From Galbula dea (taxonomy: Eukaryota; Chordata; Aves; Piciformes; Galbulidae), in NCBI GenBank assembly GCA_013399015.1, contig VWZX01005690.1:3844001-3908000 (forward strand): a stretch of 64,000 nucleotides of DNA. Direction: 5' to 3'. The notes beneath the pieces are model-generated. The model was given only the letters and a program-made list of their open reading frames with translations, was not told where the DNA came from and searched no databases. Positions 1 to 11,455 of this stretch are shown piece by piece. Position 1 is the stretch's first letter. Each line of letters opens with the position of its first letter. The position numbers and the translations under genes are program-made.

Positions 1-1473
1 AGATGTGAAGATGTGTGGTCTGTCTCTTACAGAGGTCAAGTACTATGGCTATAGTTTAACCATGATAAAAGCAAGAATCTGCTGACATGAGCTGGGCAGT
101 GCAGAAGTACTGTGGATGTTGGCTGCCTTTTTCTGACAGCATGCCTGAGCCGAAAGAACTTGTTCACAGCTCTGCACCGTATAGTGTAGGGAGCCTTGAA
201 CAGCTGTGGGTGAGTGATGAAGTGCCCTCTGGGAATAAAATGCTCCCAGAACATTTTGTATAATTTCTGATTACACGAGTATCTCCTGTCTTAGGAAGGG
301 TTAAAGTCATGCTGCTGTAGTCCATCTGGATGTGAAGGACTGAGAAGCTAAGGTATGTTCTCTGTGAAAGATTTGTCTGATTTGGGGGGGTTTCTTTCTT
401 TCTTTCTTCTTGTTCACTCACACTGGATGACTATTTTAATGAGTGAATGAGTTCACCAAGTCAGAAATAGCAAGTTCATTTAAGTCTGTGCAGCTACTCA
501 GTTTAACATACTACTGCCTGGACACTGAACTAGCCCTTCACAGTAATCTAAAACTTATTTCAGACTTGTGAGGCTCTTAAACAGAATCAGAGGCCATGGA
601 TGGAAGGTTGAACAGAGCACAGCCCAGTAGACACATTCATGGTTAAAAGCCTCCTCTGTTACACTTTTTAAGTAGTGATGTTGGAGTGCTTCCTAAAAGT
701 AGCAGGAGGTGCTGACATTTTATGGTGGCAGCTGGATAGAAAGTTTCTGCTTTTAATGGTGGCAGCCAGATAAAAAGTCATGGCCAGACTCAAACTAAAC
801 TGATGTGCCTGAAGAGCAGGAAGCTGAATTGGGTATTTTTGTGCAATTTAGGATATTGTCTGTATGTTGCATCATCTATGACTGTGAACTTTAAGTTATA
901 TAATTAATAAAAGGAACAATTTGGTGTGTCAAAAAGTTAAGGTAGCTCATTTGGTCTAAATCCTGAATCTGAGGATTAGGGTAATGGCAAAGAAAAAGCC
1001 TCTACTCTCTAAGAGTTGTGGTAGTAAAAGTAACTCGTTGGGCCAGGTTGCCATTTGGCTCTGCTTTCTAAACCATCAGAGAAGTACAAGTCTAATAGTA
1101 ATTAAAATTTTTTAAATGTGGTTTTAAATTTTAAAAAATGTGATTTTCAACACAGTTTATAATCCTGTAGACTAAACTCCTCCCAGGTTTTCCATTACCC
1201 TTTTCCACTGAGTGAGGCTAGCAATGTTTGTCCAAGAGGACTTTTAGCAATGGCTGTATTTTTGCTACTATTGTGAACAAACAGTATTGGTTTCCTATGT
1301 TGTTTTAAGACCTTAATCTGTCCATTTTTCAGTCCTTTCTTGTTTCAGATAACTGTGTGTGAAATCTGGTTCTGGCCTTTTTAATGGTTGATCTTCAGCA
1401 CTTTCCCTGTCTTAGTAGAGCATAAAAGACAGTCAGCTCCTATCTGGTCTGTCTGCCAGGTGATTTAGGTGTT
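1..1473. other. AT-rich unique sequence, no gene seen
   Basis: No reading frame with exon-like borders and no transposon that I recognise. A run of seven G followed by a short CTTT microsatellite lies at about 384-409. The rest is ordinary AT-rich avian-type intergenic or intronic DNA, with stop codons frequent in all frames. Confidence 0.6.
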
Positions 1474-1931
1474 GTGGAGCAGTGCTTACAGAGCACTGTG
1501 GCCTTTTTTGCTTCTCACACTTCCCTGACAGCAAGTAGGATGGGAGTGAAGAAGAAACTGGGAAGAGACACAGCTAGACAGCTGATGCCAACTGACCCAA
1601 GAGATGTTTCATAGATACCATGCCATGCTGACCAATAAAAGCTGGGGGAAGGGAGGATGTTGGGAATTTTGGCATTTGTCTTCCCAAGTAACATATGGTG
1701 GAGCCCAGCTTTCCTGGGAATGGCTAACACACCTGCCTGCTGATGGGAAACAGTGAATGAATTCCTGGGTTTGCTTTCCCTTTCTGTGCTGTTTTTGTTT
1801 CACCTGTTATCTCAGCCCAAGAGTTTTCTCACTTTTACCCCTCTGGTTCTCTCCCCCATCCCATTGGGAATAGTGGGACTGAAAAAGCAGCTGTGTGGGG
1901 TTTAGCTGTCTACTGAGGCTAAACCACGACT
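1474..1931 (+). mobile_element. ERV LTR, 3' part (5'-truncated), avian ERVL-like
   Basis: The segment follows the known layout of a common bird endogenous-retrovirus LTR family. A block reading gcagtgcttacag leads to a degenerate TATA region (accaataaaagctggggg, about 1631-1648). This is followed by cttcccaagtaac, gcccagctttcctggg, cacctgcctgc, cagtgaatgaattcct, gagttttctcacttttac and ctctcccccatccca. It ends in a version of the family's terminal TTAAACCACGACA (gctaaaccacgac, 1918-1930). The first 100-150 bases of the LTR, including the TG start, are missing. The region around the family's polyadenylation signal appears shortened, so the copy looks old and inactive. Family assignment is from memory of the consensus. 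There is no recognisable primer-binding site just after the end. Confidence 0.75.
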
Positions 1932-1989
1932 GCAAAAATAGCTAAACTAACCTGAAAACAGAAAGATAAGACTGTAGAGTGACTTCCTT

Positions 1990-2259
1990 CTGATTGCAAC
2001 AGGACACAAGGGAATGGCTACAAGCTGAAGGAGGAGAGGTTTAGGCTGGAGATTAGAAGGGGGCTCTTTACCCAAAGGGTAGTGAGGCACTGGAACAGGT
2101 TGCCCAGAGAGGTTGTGGAGGCCACATCCCTGGCAGTGTTTAAGGCCAGGCTGAATGTGGCCCTGGATGACCTGTGCATGTGGCGTCCCTGCCCATGACA
2201 GGGGGGTTGGAACTAGATGATCTTTAAGGTCCCTTCCAACCTCAGCCATTCTATGATTC
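1990..2259 (+). mobile_element. CR1 LINE, 3' end (5'-truncated)
   Basis: This is a classic CR1 tail. A diverged ORF2 C-terminal coding stretch is seen in ggtttaggctggagattag and the tggaacaggttgcccagaga block. It is followed by the 3' UTR signatures catccctggcagtgtttaa, gttggaactagatgatcttt and ggtcccttccaacct, and by the terminal repeat attctatgattc at 2248-2259. 5' truncation is normal for CR1, which primes reverse transcription from the 3' end. The sequence is fairly close to the general CR1 pattern, suggesting it is younger than the neighbour at 2290. It lies about 60 bases after the LTR end, in the same orientation. Confidence 0.93.
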
Positions 2260-2289
2260 CTTTCATGGTGACTGATTGAACTCAATTCT

Positions 2290-2521
2290 TAGAAGAGCAC
2301 AAAGCAGTATAGAAGTGGAAAAAATCTTTCACCAAAAGGGTTGTCAAACACTGGAAGAGGCTGCCCAGGGAACTGTTTGAGTGACCATCCCTGGAGGTAT
2401 TTAAAAGAGGTGTAGATCTGGCACTTAGGGACATGGTTTAGTGGTAGGCTTGACAGTGTTAGGTTTACAGTTGAACTCAATAATTTTAAAGATGTTTTCC
2501 AAAGTAAATGACTCTGATTCC
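2290..2521 (+). mobile_element. CR1 LINE, 3' end, older copy
   Basis: A second CR1 tail lies directly after the first. It carries caaacactggaagaggctgc, the ccatccctggaggtatttaa block, ggacatggtttagtggtagg and a decayed end (aactcaataattttaaagat, then actctgattc). The 3' UTR type, with ggacatggtttagtgg, belongs to a different CR1 subgroup from the copy at 1990-2259, so this is an independent insertion and not a duplication. The final octamer is degenerate, consistent with greater age. Confidence 0.88.
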
Positions 2522-3867
2522 AAGACATAAATTTTACTCCTACTTGTATTGCTTTAATAACTGGTCCAGTAGTGTATCTTGAGCACTTCTGACATCAGCA
2601 AAAGGTAAGTCAATAAGTTAGTCTCAATTCAAGACAGATGAAGTTTAACAATATTGTCAGTAGGTATGGGCCACAGTATGTTGCTTTAGGGTTAGGGGTT
2701 TTTACAGGTGAAAGTAATCCTACCTTTTATAGATAGATTTCCTAGAGCTAAAGAAAGTTGAGACAAATTTTAAGCTAAGATGAGGTCAGTAGAATATGAG
2801 GATTATTGCTGTCGAAAAGCCATCCAGTTGTCTGACATGTTAAATATCATTTTAGAGAACTTTGTCCAGATGAAGTTTAAGAGCCTCTGATCCTAGGCCA
2901 GAGTTTAAAGGGCTTGGACACTTGAGGCTTCAGTTAGAGGGTTAGCAGGTTTTTCAGAATCCTAGTAGGCTTTTATTTGCAGTTACTTGAAATCTGTAAA
3001 AACTCCAGCATTCAGAATAAACTGCATCAAAGTGTTTGCATTGTTTAGCTGAACTCCTTGAGGAAAACCCCTTTGAAGAGAAATGAATACTGCAGTAGGG
3101 CTAAAAGAAGGCTTAGGAGGAGAGCTTAAAGAAGTCTTTCTTTTCTTTTCCACTTTGAAAGTACCTTTGAAGTAATTATGTAATGTACCAGCAGAAAAGC
3201 AAGCATATGCTGTGAAAATTATTTATTGCCCTGTTTGTGCCCAACTTTCTTCTATTCTTGACACCTTTCTTTTACCTTATCTTTGCTGAATATACTTGCT
3301 TCTCTTCTCCTGAGGTTGCAAACTCTGTGTCACAGAACCATCTCTTTTATTCTTATTTTGGAGCATTTATCTCTTAAATGCCCCAAATTTAATATGATTT
3401 GAGCCATACTCTGGAGGCCACTGCAGTTTAAACATATTTCAGAGAAAAGCTATTGCCTTGAGGACACAAAGTTGTTCTCTTCCTAAAAGTCAACTTTCTG
3501 GAAAACTCAATTTCAGTGTAATTGGTCTCAAGTACAATTTGTGGCAGAAGAACTTGGTTTGTTCTCTTGATTGATACTTTCTAGGAGTTGTGGTAAGTAT
3601 AACTGATCAGTCATCTGTTGTGACTTTCCATTGTTTATTGGTGATTGGGTGTTTTGTTTGTTTGTTTGGGGCTCTTTTCTGTCGGGCAAGAAATGAGAGC
3701 TGAGACCCAGTGGGTCCTGGGTGAAACTGGGACTGTTGAGGCCCTGCTAGTCCACTTTTTGCTTTGACATTGAGTTCAAATAAATCTATAATCATTGTCA
3801 TGAAGGAACACTGAGGTGCTCCAAATAGCCTGGCATGGTCATTACCCTCACCCTCTGGGCAACAAGG
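2522..3867. other. unique sequence between the CR1 pair and the next LTR
   Basis: No retroviral gag, pol or env frame is recognisable here, although the stretch lies between two LTR pieces in the same orientation. A T/G-rich simple tract (gtttgtttgtttgggg type) occupies about 3641-3671. Nothing else is supported. Confidence 0.5.
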
Positions 3868-4300
3868 TGTCCTGGCTTAAGCTAGAGCAGAACTAACTCC
3901 CTGTTCAGTGATTTTACTTTTCAGCTAAGTCTCTTCTCAGTAACTGCACTTACTGCAGTTAACAGCATCTTTTTACAGTGTTTGCTTCTAGATGTGATTG
4001 TGCTTGATATTTATAGTTACTACCAAGGATTGGTGTGCCAAAAGCCAGTTATGTAGACCAAGGTCACTGTTAAATCTTGTGTACCACAAGGTCGGGTGCT
4101 GTAAAGTAAGAGGTCAGACCTGCAGGGAGTAGTGGAGTGTTCAGGTGACCCTAAACTGACCATCAAGGTATTCCATTCCATATACACCATATTCAGTATA
4201 AAGCTGAGGGATCACAAGGGTTAAACTTTCCTTCAACGGCTGGCATTGGAGGAGGGATCTGTCTGTGTAAGAATGCATGCCTTCATGTCTTCAAGAGGCT
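3868..4300 (+). mobile_element. ERV LTR, 5' part (3'-truncated), same family group
   Basis: It begins with the family's TG start (tgtcctggcttaagctagag, 3868-3887) and the block cttctcagtaactgcac. Later come the pre-promoter signatures gaggtcagacctgcaggg (about 4110-4128), ctaaactgaccatcaaggta and ttccattccatatacacc. The TATA region attcagtataaagctgaggg lies at 4191-4210. Similarity fades after about 4290 and the family's polyadenylation region and terminal TTAAACCACGACA are not found, so the 3' portion is lost or very diverged. The copy has the opposite truncation from the LTR piece at 1474-1931, but the same orientation. The right border is approximate. Confidence 0.65.
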
Positions 4301-4440
4301 AATGTATATACACAATAAGTAATGTGCTAAACAAGAGTCTTTACTGAGACACTGTCAGAACAGGATCTTAAGAAAATGAGCATCATATGGTTCAAGGACT
4401 TTTTTTCATCCCATGAGTCTGGTATCTGTGGATGGCATGC

Positions 4441-4510
4441 ACGCACACAACAAATACAACAAAAAAACAAACCACAAACCAACCCAAAACCAAGCAACAA
4501 ATGAAAAAAT
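4441..4510. repeat. A/C-rich low-complexity tract
   Basis: A degenerate run of aacaa, aaacc and ccaaaac units over about 70 bases. It is the complement of the T/G-rich tracts that recur elsewhere in the window, for example at 5930, 24575 and 54151. Confidence 0.8.
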
Positions 4511-5929
4511 ACTACCAAAATGGGACTGTAGAAGCTTCCAGGCAGGACTCCACCAGAAAGCTTTTTAATGAGCTAAACATACAAAATGCAGGAAGAAACA
4601 TATGAGGAACATAAGGGGGTGTAGAGCACAAAATTGTTCTTAAGTAACGTATATAATTCTCACATAGAGAATATCACAAAATTCTGTCTGGATCTTTTGC
4701 CTATTTAAACTGTTTAACATGATCAAGAGGCAGCAGTCTGTGACCTTAATGCCAAAATAGCATGCTACTCATTTCATTCTGAGTTGACACCACTCCTTTA
4801 TCCTCCTAAGGATCAATAGCACTGTTTAGCGGCGTGGGAATATCAATGGATATTGGCTAGCTGGGACTCACTCTTGTCTTTATTTCCATTAGATAAATTC
4901 ATAGCATGTCTCATATTTCTTTCTGTATCTGCAGAATGCAATTGCAGCTCAACACAAACTTAGTATCAAGGTGCTGCTTGGTTTCTGCAGGTTGCTCACA
5001 CTTCTAGTCTGTAGTTGGAAAGGGCCTGTGGCGAGGGGAAGGAAGTGGGAAAGACACTGTCTTAATTTGAGTAAGACCTTATCTCTGTCACCTGTCAGCA
5101 ACTGAACTTGCTTGTGAAACAGGGAAGTGTATCCTTCTGTTGGCTTAAACTGGTGCATATGTCTGCCTGCTTGTTAAAAGGAATTTCATGCTGAGAGTAC
5201 CTGATGCAGAGGCTCATCATATTCACTGGTTTACAGGGTAGGGTGAAGATGTTAACTCTAATCTACCTGAAATATTCAATACTTTGAGATTCTAAAATCT
5301 TAGCAGAGAAAATGTAACTTTAAGCAATGTTAAGACAACTAATGGTTTGATTAGCTTCATTATACATCTGTATAACTTCAATTTAACAATACTTCTCATG
5401 AAAATCATGAATAGTTCACTAGGATGAGACCTACAGAATGTTTTTAAGCTACCAATTATCTGCAACACTGTGCACAAAGCTGGTTAGAAAGACATAATGC
5501 TGGCTAAATATACTGGTTTACTTTTTCTTTATTGCCTGCACCTCTGAGGAAATGTCTTGTTTTTGTAGTGCTTATCAGCCTGATTTGCGACTATTGGGGT
5601 GGGAGGTAGGACTTAATACAAGACTAATGAAATCAAGTGTTTCCTATTGAAATGTTTTAGAAGTCAGCAAATTTACGATCTCACAATTTGAGACGCTCTT
5701 AAAATCTTATCAACAATTTTAATCATCAGTGAGTATTTGGATAAAGTGGATATCTATTTAAATTCTATAGAATGGTTTAAAAACAGAGCCTGTTTTCTGT
5801 GGGTATTTCTCAAAGGAGAGTAAAGATCAAATCTTCTACTTGTTTTACAGGGCAACAGGTCATCTGTCGGTAACAGAAATTTTACTCTTAAAAGCCCTAG
5901 AGATATATTTTTTTATTTTAATTGTGGTC

Positions 5930-5973
5930 CTGGATTGGTTTTTGTTTGGTTGGGATTTTGTTTGTTTGTTTTT
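5930..5973. repeat. T/G-rich low-complexity tract
   Basis: A run of ttggtttttgtttggttggg and ttttgtttgtttgttttt units. It is one of about ten tracts of this composition in the window. Confidence 0.8.
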
Positions 5974-7784
5974 CCATTACTGGCAGTTCTTTTCCCCTTA
6001 AATTCCCTGTTTAAATGGCTAAAAGAGGAAAAAAACACAGGCCTAATAACAAAGGAAGAGATGATGAACTGTAAGGCAAGGCACTGTGTGTTTTCCAACA
6101 CTCAAGGACTGTGAACTGTGGGGGTTTTAATACATCAAATGCTGCACTGGATTTTTAAGTGTGCAAGTAGGCATGCTAATACTGTGAAAGAAAAGTTATT
6201 TTGTACACTAGGTGTTTACAATGAAGAAATGAAAAAAAGCATATAAATGAAGCTTAGCAGGGAGCAGAAAATGTTAAGGAAGCATAAAAGTGAAATTTTA
6301 CGAAATAGTGACTTGCTTACTGTTTTTTTCACAGATCCTTATTATTAATATCTCAGTAGTTAGGCATAGTCTGCAGCAATAGAGTTAAAAAGATGAAAGA
6401 CATTATACCAGAGAGGCTTTGCTGCAGCTATAGAGTTGGTTGCAATGGTCACACTTGCCCAATCAAAACAGAATTTTGAGGGTTGGTTTGTTTCAGTGAG
6501 TATTTGGATAAAGAGAATGTTTGATGGCTTTTTGTTTGGGGTTTTACTCCTCTATTGGAAAACACATGATACCAACAACAGTAGAATCAGCAGTGAACTT
6601 GATTGGAAAGGAGTAAACTATGTGGCAATAAGTTCTTAAAATAAACCTGAAGATTCTTTTATTTTTACTTTTAAAATAGGAATAGCCCCTTAGTAATGAG
6701 GTATTTACTGGGGGGACTGGTGTTCAGATACACTATCTGGAACCTAGAAATCTTTTCCAGATAATTGTTGCCCCTGTAAAAAGCTGCAAGTGTAATTAGG
6801 CTACTAACTTATTCATGATCCTTTGTGAAACCCCTATAAACATGGGTTCATAAAATGTAATCTATAATCACTCAGGTAAAGCAAAATACTGTAGGAGAAA
6901 TTCTAACAAGCAATTTTCCCACCCCTTTGGAAGATATTCTTGTTCCTAATAGGAGTAACTTTGCGAAGTTTGTTATTGTTGTTTTCTGCAATGGAAAAGT
7001 AATGCTGTCTTTCCAGTGTTTTGAGGTTGATGTAAAGTCAAATTTTAGGTGGAAAATGGGGTCAAATTATTGTCAGAAGCAAATCTGTTTTCTTATTTTT
7101 TGCTGCCAAAATCTTTCTACTAGAAATGTTTTGGTTTGTTTTCTAAAGTTATAGTTGTGCCACCTCCACAAACTCCTACTCCGTAACCCTCTCGCCTGGG
7201 ATCCAATGACATTAATCAGTGTTAAAATGGAAAGTACTGGAAAGCAAAGCAAAATGACACTAATCTTGATGACGAAAAATATGGTGTGTACAGTGTTTAG
7301 CTTGATGGAAAATTACACAATAATTCCTTTGGCCTCTAGTTTTAAAGTTACTGGTTTGATGTCAGTGTAGTGTCTGTTTTCTGGAAAGCATAAAGTGAAG
7401 GGGTTTTATTATTCTTTGACTTTACTGAGGTTTCTATTAGAGGCTATCATTCTGCAGAACATAAATTGTACGTGTGGCTACAGGCTGATAGAATTAGTCT
7501 CATTGGATTACAAACCTCTCAGAAGAAATAGCACTAATGTTTTCCAGCAACTACCAGTTAAATAATGCCTAGTTTTTATTGGTCAATAGTACAACTTTAG
7601 CTTGAGGCTTCATTTCTGCTGGGAGTGGTCCTCTCAGGTGGTTGTACAGAACAGGAAAAGTAAGAATTTGTTATCCTTTAACATGCATGACCAATAACTC
7701 GTCTAAGAGGAAACATTTTGGGAGAGTTCTATTTAGCAGAAATTACTGGGTCAGAAAAGTATGAAAAATAAATACCACTTATGT

Positions 7785-7855
7785 TAAATTTGATTTACTG
7801 AACTACTTGGTGTACTAATGTAAATTTGATTTACTGAACTACTTGGTGTACTATG
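7785..7855. repeat. 36-bp tandem duplication
   Basis: The 33-base block beginning taaatttgatttactgaact is present at 7785 and again at 7821, with a period of 36. The two copies are essentially identical across the shared block, so the duplication is recent compared with the nearby CR1 relics. It is likely a small replication-slippage or end-joining duplication and could be variable within the species. Confidence 0.95.
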
Positions 7856-10800
7856 TGAAACATTCAAAGTGCTTTGAGTGTCAGGTTGTCAATGAGGATG
7901 AACCCTATAACTGCTTCATAGGTAAGAAAATTATCAGTTTAAACTACAAATTCTTATGTACTGTTAAATAGCTCATGATCATAGTTGGCAAGAGATGTTT
8001 TTGTATTCTGGAGATTTTAAAGTGACTTCTACATATCTAAATATGCATTAAATTATCTAACTCTGCTTCATTTTTCTTCTTTGTCTCCCCCAAGTAGCAG
8101 TAGTTGTTATACCTATACTTCTGTTAATGCTTTGACCTATGGATTGCATGTACAGTCTGCCTCTTGACTACTGTAGATGCTGAAAATGTGATTCATGCAA
8201 AAAGCAGCAAAAAAATTCATTTAAGAGAACTGTTGTATCTATTGTTAAGAGTTGCTAAATACAAACGTCTCTTCCATATGTGTTCCTGAATGTCAAATAC
8301 CTGGAGAGTGAACGAGTTGTTTAGAAATTGTTGCCAGTATAAGTTATTGTAATAAAGGCCAAACCTCTTACTGAGCTGGTGCAGAATGTTGAAGTAGTGA
8401 ATACTGAAAACTGTTTACTTCATCCTAGAAAGAGCAGAAGATATGAAGGAATTACGATTCCCAATGTGCCAACACTCAATTCTCCTTTATGAATACAACA
8501 GCTCATAGGTTTCAGGTAATTCATTATACAGTTCTTGCAGAGTTCAAATTGATCTGGCAAACTGTAGCTGGGTTCAATTCAAGAACAGTATATAAAACTT
8601 CTTTCACGGTAAAACTGTGGCATAGGGTGAAGATAACAAATTAACTTTAATCTCATTGACATCCTTGATTATTTTCATTTGTTTTTTTCATTAGGCTGAA
8701 CAGAAAACGCACTTATTCCTTTAAGGTGGGCCTGGAGAATTTATTGACAGTACCTTGCTATGAACAAGTTAGTGTGTTATTTTTGATTTTATTTTGAAAA
8801 CCCTATGGGATCATAAAACACCAGAATAGAATTCTAGTGTGATGTAGGTGTACGAAACATTATTTTTGGGGTCTTCATATAACGGACAGCAAAGGCACGG
8901 GGAATTCTGGGTTGTAGCATGTAGCAGCTAGCTTGTCTTTTGCTTAGACCAAAAGTTATGTCTATGACTTCAACCATGGTGCATGCACATATGGCAATGA
9001 CAGCTGCTTTGTACTGACAGAACAGGAGGATGTGCCTTTATAAACAAGCTCCTACCTTCAGGGAAAATATGCATGGCAGAAGCTGGGAAACAACAAGTTA
9101 TGGAATTTTCATAACCAAGCTACATAGGTTCTCCTACTTGGATAGTAGTTTCTGTGTTTTCCTGATCCCGCTTGCCAAGTATGGGATGGCACCATCCAAA
9201 GGAAATACAATTGAATCCCATGGATGTCTGCCATTTGAGATGCCTTCCTAGTGCTGACAACATGACCGTTTGTCATGTCATGTTGCCACTGATATACCTA
9301 CTGCACGCTTCTTGTATTTTTGTGCTGAAGTTTGGGGGTTTAATGCAGAAATATGCAACTTTAACATGCACAGAAATTTGCTGTATAAGCTAACTGTAGT
9401 TGCCATGGAATCCTAATGGAGAGAAACTGTTGAAAATTCTTGCTCCCTCTTGCTTGTCACCTCTTTGGTTCCTTTCTTATACTGAAATGGAGGGGAATAG
9501 ATGACCACTAAAAAATAATTCTCCTGTGATGTTATTATCCATCTTAGTATGCTGCATGATTAGATAAAGTTCTGACCTGAAATAGGAAGAAGAGCAAGTC
9601 AGATTTTTTTAACATTAATATATGTTAAATGTGTCTTTTTTCACTGTTGGCATCATTATGGATAAAAGAAATTAAAGCATCCATTTTTCTGAAGAAGGAA
9701 TAATATTTACTGGGAAAAAGTATTATTTAAATGTACTAATTTGTTGCTTCTGTTGTTATTTCCTTATACTACCTCTTATACAGAGTGGAGAATCCTATTA
9801 TTTGGGCCCCGTGAGATACATAACTTGATAAGCAGCTTTCACTAACTGTTGTAGAATTTTGCTTTTTGACTACTCTGACAGTATTTGTCTTAGCCAGCAA
9901 TGATGGGCACTATTACATATGTTAAATGTTATATTAGGCTACAATTTTTGTGAAGTATAACCTTCAAAGGAAGCATTGATTCATATGTGCATGTAGTCAT
10001 GTGTTCTTTAAAATACTTTATGACTTTAAAATATTGATGTTTATACATTAAATCATTAAAGAAGAAAATGGCAAGGACCTTTTTCTGTGGCATATCTGTA
10101 AAGAAGTCTTAGAGTCTGCTTTCATTTTTATGGGAGCTAAGACTTTTATTTTTCTTTTTCTACTATTTCTTGGCCTGCCAGAGACCTAGGGCAAATACTT
10201 TCTAAAACATCTCTGTCATTAAAATGAGATTCTGTCACTTGACTGGAGATTAATATATCAAGGCCAAACCACAGAGCAGCCAGCTAAATACCTTCTTGGT
10301 TTTGATCTTTGATAGCTTTTGAGTCCAGCTTACCATCTTGCTTGCAATGCAACCCAAATAGAACACTTTTCATGTATGAAGTTAAAGTTGCTAGAGCAAC
10401 TGATAAATGTTTCTTTACTGACAAGTATTATATATTTAGTTTTTAGTCATGGGACAATGGAATTGTGTTGGTTTTGGGTTTGTTATTTTTCTTTGAAACT
10501 GACTTCTTGTTTTATTGGCAATAAAGCCCATTTTTTTTTAAAGTGGTTACAAGGCTGCTCTTCCAAAGGCTTTCATCTCTTAATTCAGTTTCCAGATTTC
10601 TGAAAAGGCTCTAAACCACCATCCAAAACAAATTGTTGCTGTCTGCTGCAGTCAGTCCACCTTCACTGTCACTCAATTGAAAATTTTTCAGCTGTATTAC
10701 TGTCTAAATATTTATCTCATTCTGTTCCCTCAAGGACACGCTCACTCTGACTTCATTTATGCTGCAGAGGATATGGCCCCATGCACTTACTGTTTCTTTT

Positions 10801-10914
10801 TCTTGTTAGTATAAAGGTGGTGCTGTTTCCAGAGACAAGACAACTTACTTTCTTGTAAAAACTTGAATCAAACTCAAGTTATTTTTTGGTTTTTAGAAAT
10901 GAAGAATTAGAGTC
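7856..10914. other. AT-rich unique sequence, no gene seen
   Basis: No exon, RNA gene or known transposon was recognised. The open frames at about 9030-9393 and 10319-10603 lack coding character and exon borders. Confidence 0.55.
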
Positions 10915-11455
10915 CATATTAAACAGCACAGATTCCAGCATGGATCTCTGAGGGACACCACTTGCTACAGATTTGCATCTGGGCATGAAGCCATTGACCA
11001 CTATCCTCTGGATGTGACCAACCAACCTATTCATTATCCACTGGACAGTCTATCCATCAAATCCATTTCTCTCCAATTTAGAGAGAAGGATGTTGTGGGG
11101 AACCATGTCAAAGACCTTACCCAAGTCTAGGTAGGTGACATTTGTAGCTCTTCCCTTGTCCACTGATGTAGTCACTGTATCATCAAGGGCCATTAGGTTG
11201 GTTGGACAGGATTTGCCCTATGTGAAGCCATACTTGCTGGCTCGAATCACCTTCCTGTCCACCATGTGTCTTAGCATATATTCCAGAAGGATCTGTTCCA
11301 TGATCTTCCCAGGCACAGAAGCAAGGCTGACAGGTCAGCACTTCCCAGGATTCTCCTTTTTGCCCTTTTTAAAAAGGGAGGGAATATTTCCCTTGATGCT
11401 GCTGGAGAATTTAGCACAAAGATATTAGTTAAGAAGTCCAGTAGCTTCTTGGCCT
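10915..11455 (-). mobile_element. CR1 LINE ORF2 fragment (reverse transcriptase), no 3' end
   Basis: Read on the minus strand, this encodes the CR1 reverse-transcriptase core. It carries a block like FDMVPHNILLSKLER (family FDTVPHNILLSKLER), then IQRIVVNGF, then SGVPQRSMLESVLF (family SGVPQGSVLGPVLF). An in-frame stop follows GFDG, and the usual GS.LGP residues are changed to RSMLES, so the copy is dead. In + strand terms the signatures are atgttgtggggaaccatgtc, aaagaccttacccaagtcta, gatcttcccaggcaca and gctgacaggtcagcacttcc. The fragment lacks the CR1 3' end and terminal octamers that should lie to its left. A deletion or later rearrangement must have removed them, since CR1 copies normally lose the 5' side. 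Confidence 0.9.

Larger units (their letters stand above)
4301..7784. other. AT-rich unique sequence, no gene seen
   Basis: No exon-like frame or known transposon was recognised. It contains an A/C-rich tract at about 4441-4510 and a T/G-rich tract at about 5930-5973, both described separately. Short open frames here are of chance length, and none begins after a convincing splice acceptor. Confidence 0.55.

Noticed and set aside
1947..2285. 112-codon minus-strand frame
   Set aside because: It is the antisense of the CR1 tail at 1990-2259.
11135..11428. 97-codon + strand frame
   Set aside because: It is the antisense of the CR1 reverse-transcriptase fragment; the true coding sense is the minus strand.
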